NCBI GenBank assembly: GCA_002499195.1
Contig: DAKS01000056.1
Location: 1-7,748 of the forward strand
Origin: Euryarchaeota archaeon UBA443
GTDB taxonomy: Archaea > Thermoplasmatota > Poseidoniia > Poseidoniales > Poseidoniaceae
Length of the DNA: 7,748 nucleotides
Direction: 5' to 3'
Position 1 is the first letter of the stretch, and each line of letters opens with the position of its first letter. The position numbers and the translations under genes are program-made. A model generated the notes under the pieces. The model was given only the letters and a program-made list of their open reading frames with translations, had not been told where the DNA came from and searched no databases. This document shows positions 6,440 through 7,748 of the stretch, piece by piece.

Positions 6440-7744
6440 ATGAAAACCGAGTCGTTTCTTACTCGTTTGGATGCGCATCGGAAAGCAGGACGTCTGGGAG
6501 ATGAGGCATTCGCTCAAATCTCTAAATACGAACTTCAAACCAATATAGAATCAGATACAAAGCACCTTTCGGATAGTAGCGAGATGGACGCCGCTTCTAA
6601 GGGCAGTGTTCTCAAGAATGGAAGTATAAGATTCAGCTTGGGAGTTGTATCGGCCATCGGTGCGACACTGATTCTGGTGGGTGTGGGTTTACTTTCGTCC
6701 TTGATAGAAGACGGATTTGGAGTAGACGTTTACGTTCCTATGTTCGCTGTTCTCGCCGGACTTGCGTACTTTGCACCAGGAATCAACGTTCAAGGACGAG
6801 CACAGGTATTCGTAGGAGAAGCAAGGTCAATTCTGTTTGGTGTGGCGGCAATGGTCGCTGTCATTTGGTATCTTGATGTAATCATCGACCCGCGTTGGGA
6901 CGAAACTCTCGGGCCAGGAAACGTCTACATGTGGGCTCCAACCCTTGCCGTAGCGTATACAGCGGTTGTGTTTGCTCGAAAGATGGAAGCTTGGGTTTCA
7001 TATTGCAGTTCATGGATTCTTTGGTTCTATCCCTTAATTTACGTCATTGATTATGGCAGAGGTGACTGGGAATCCTTCCTCAGTCTTGTCGTGGTGATGG
7101 GTGTCCTTACTTTTGAGTTGGTTTCCGAGTGGAGGAGTGAAAAGCGTTCACAATCGTCAATTGTTCAGGCAAGTCTCCTGGGTATGATGTGGGGGATCAT
7201 GGCATGGTTCAGCCTCGAGGCGTTTGAGGAAACCTTAGGCAACGATGTTGTGACACCTTTGGTATACGTTGCTGGTTGGATGGTTTGCATAGAATGGTTT
7301 TCAAGGACACAGATTCATCGCTATTACCCAGCAGGCATAAACAAGTCCTGGTTGTTCACTCTCGGCATGTTGGTGTTTTACACGGGTGTTCCGCTCTATG
7401 CCGGATTCACGGTTGCTGATTGGATTGGCTGGGAAGAGATTGAAATACTTGACTTCAATATGCATCTCGGTTATGTTCTGGGCCTTCTTCTTCACGTTGT
7501 GATGGGCTTGCAAATGTTTGATTGGAAGATGTCGAACGTAGTTTTGAAACCTTCACTTACCTCACCAGGGTCCTTTTCAGGAAGCGTGTTTTTCTTGATG
7601 GCGTTCATATGGTTCATTTTTGCAACCGTTGATTTATTGGAAGACCTTGCAGGGTATTTGTTCCTCCCGCTGGGCCTTATTGTGCTGATCGTTGGAACCA
7701 AGCGATTGATCGATTCTAGCAGCGAATCTTACGAGGAAGAGTGA
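6440..7744 (+). CDS. Polytopic membrane protein, DUF2157-like, about 12 helices
   Basis: A 434-residue integral membrane protein of unknown function. A short cytoplasmic N-terminal part (FLTRLDAHRKAGRLGDEAF, 6-24) has the look of the DUF2157 opening, in which a small helical unit with the pattern 'x-G-x-[IL]-[ST]-x-E-x-[AF]' precedes the first helix. Then about 12 predicted hydrophobic segments follow, the first being RFSLGVVSAIGATLILVGVG (64-83), a glycine-rich helix also typical of DUF2157. Segments are rich in Trp and aromatic residues, and several carry acidic residues (WYLDVIID, FSLEAFEE, VDLLEDL). The C-terminus is a Ser/Glu tail (SSSESYEEE). The gene is complete, ending at the TGA at 7742-7744, and starts at the ATG at 6440 supported by TATA spacing. 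It seems to be its own transcription unit. The DUF2157 link is moderate; a transporter or sensor role cannot be claimed. Confidence 0.8.
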   Translation: MKTESFLTRLDAHRKAGRLGDEAFAQISKYELQTNIESDTKHLSDSSEMDAASKGSVLKNGSIRFSLGVVSAIGATLILVGVGLLSSLIEDGFGVDVYVPMFAVLAGLAYFAPGINVQGRAQVFVGEARSILFGVAAMVAVIWYLDVIIDPRWDETLGPGNVYMWAPTLAVAYTAVVFARKMEAWVSYCSSWILWFYPLIYVIDYGRGDWESFLSLVVVMGVLTFELVSEWRSEKRSQSSIVQASLLGMMWGIMAWFSLEAFEETLGNDVVTPLVYVAGWMVCIEWFSRTQIHRYYPAGINKSWLFTLGMLVFYTGVPLYAGFTVADWIGWEEIEILDFNMHLGYVLGLLLHVVMGLQMFDWKMSNVVLKPSLTSPGSFSGSVFFLMAFIWFIFATVDLLEDLAGYLFLPLGLIVLIVGTKRLIDSSSESYEEE

Positions 7745-7748
7745 CTTC

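Overview
The window looks like a piece of a marine planktonic euryarchaeon, most likely Marine Group II (Poseidoniales) or a close relative. The 3' third of an archaeal-type 16S rRNA opens the window. It is not followed by a tRNA or 23S gene, which fits the unlinked rRNA genes known from Thermoplasmata and their marine relatives. Protein genes show archaeal expression signals: TATA-like boxes about 23-24 bp before start codons (leaderless style), mixed with Shine-Dalgarno (SD) led genes. The group assignment is an inference from pattern and memory, not from a tree.

Layout. Positions 1-559 (+) hold the 16S 3' part, followed at once by a 13-bp hairpin and T-rich tract (569-610). Two genes run leftward toward the 16S: an NAD-kinase-family gene (2264-1377) and a polyphosphate-glucokinase-like ROK kinase (1372-629). 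They are 4 bp apart and the second has a TTG start whose SD overlaps the first gene's stop, so they form an operon. A divergent control region (2265-2347) has a near-palindromic TATA-like element and a 13-nt inverted repeat.

Rightward from 2348 are six genes: a four-helix membrane protein with a Gln-rich N-terminus (2348-2938); a zinc-ribbon plus three-helix membrane protein (2995-3420); a membrane protein with a GIDE/MUL1-like domain but no RING finger (3503-4822); a complete thiolase (4868-6088); a 76-residue membrane protein that resembles the core motif of the phosphatidylserine-synthase/VanZ-like group (6094-6324); and a polytopic, DUF2157-like membrane protein of about 12 helices (6440-7744).

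How they may work together. The kinase pair makes metabolic sense: glucose-6-phosphate and NADP(H) supply meet at glucose-6-phosphate dehydrogenase, and both families include polyphosphate-using members. The rightward genes are mostly membrane proteins with their own promoters, so close spacing need not mean one operon. The tight thiolase/mini-membrane-protein junction is the best candidate for real coupling there, possibly in lipid or acyl metabolism. I see no mobile element, CRISPR, tRNA, or clear defence system. The least described items are the RING-less GIDE protein beside a zinc-ribbon membrane protein, and the minimal PSS/VanZ-like protein.
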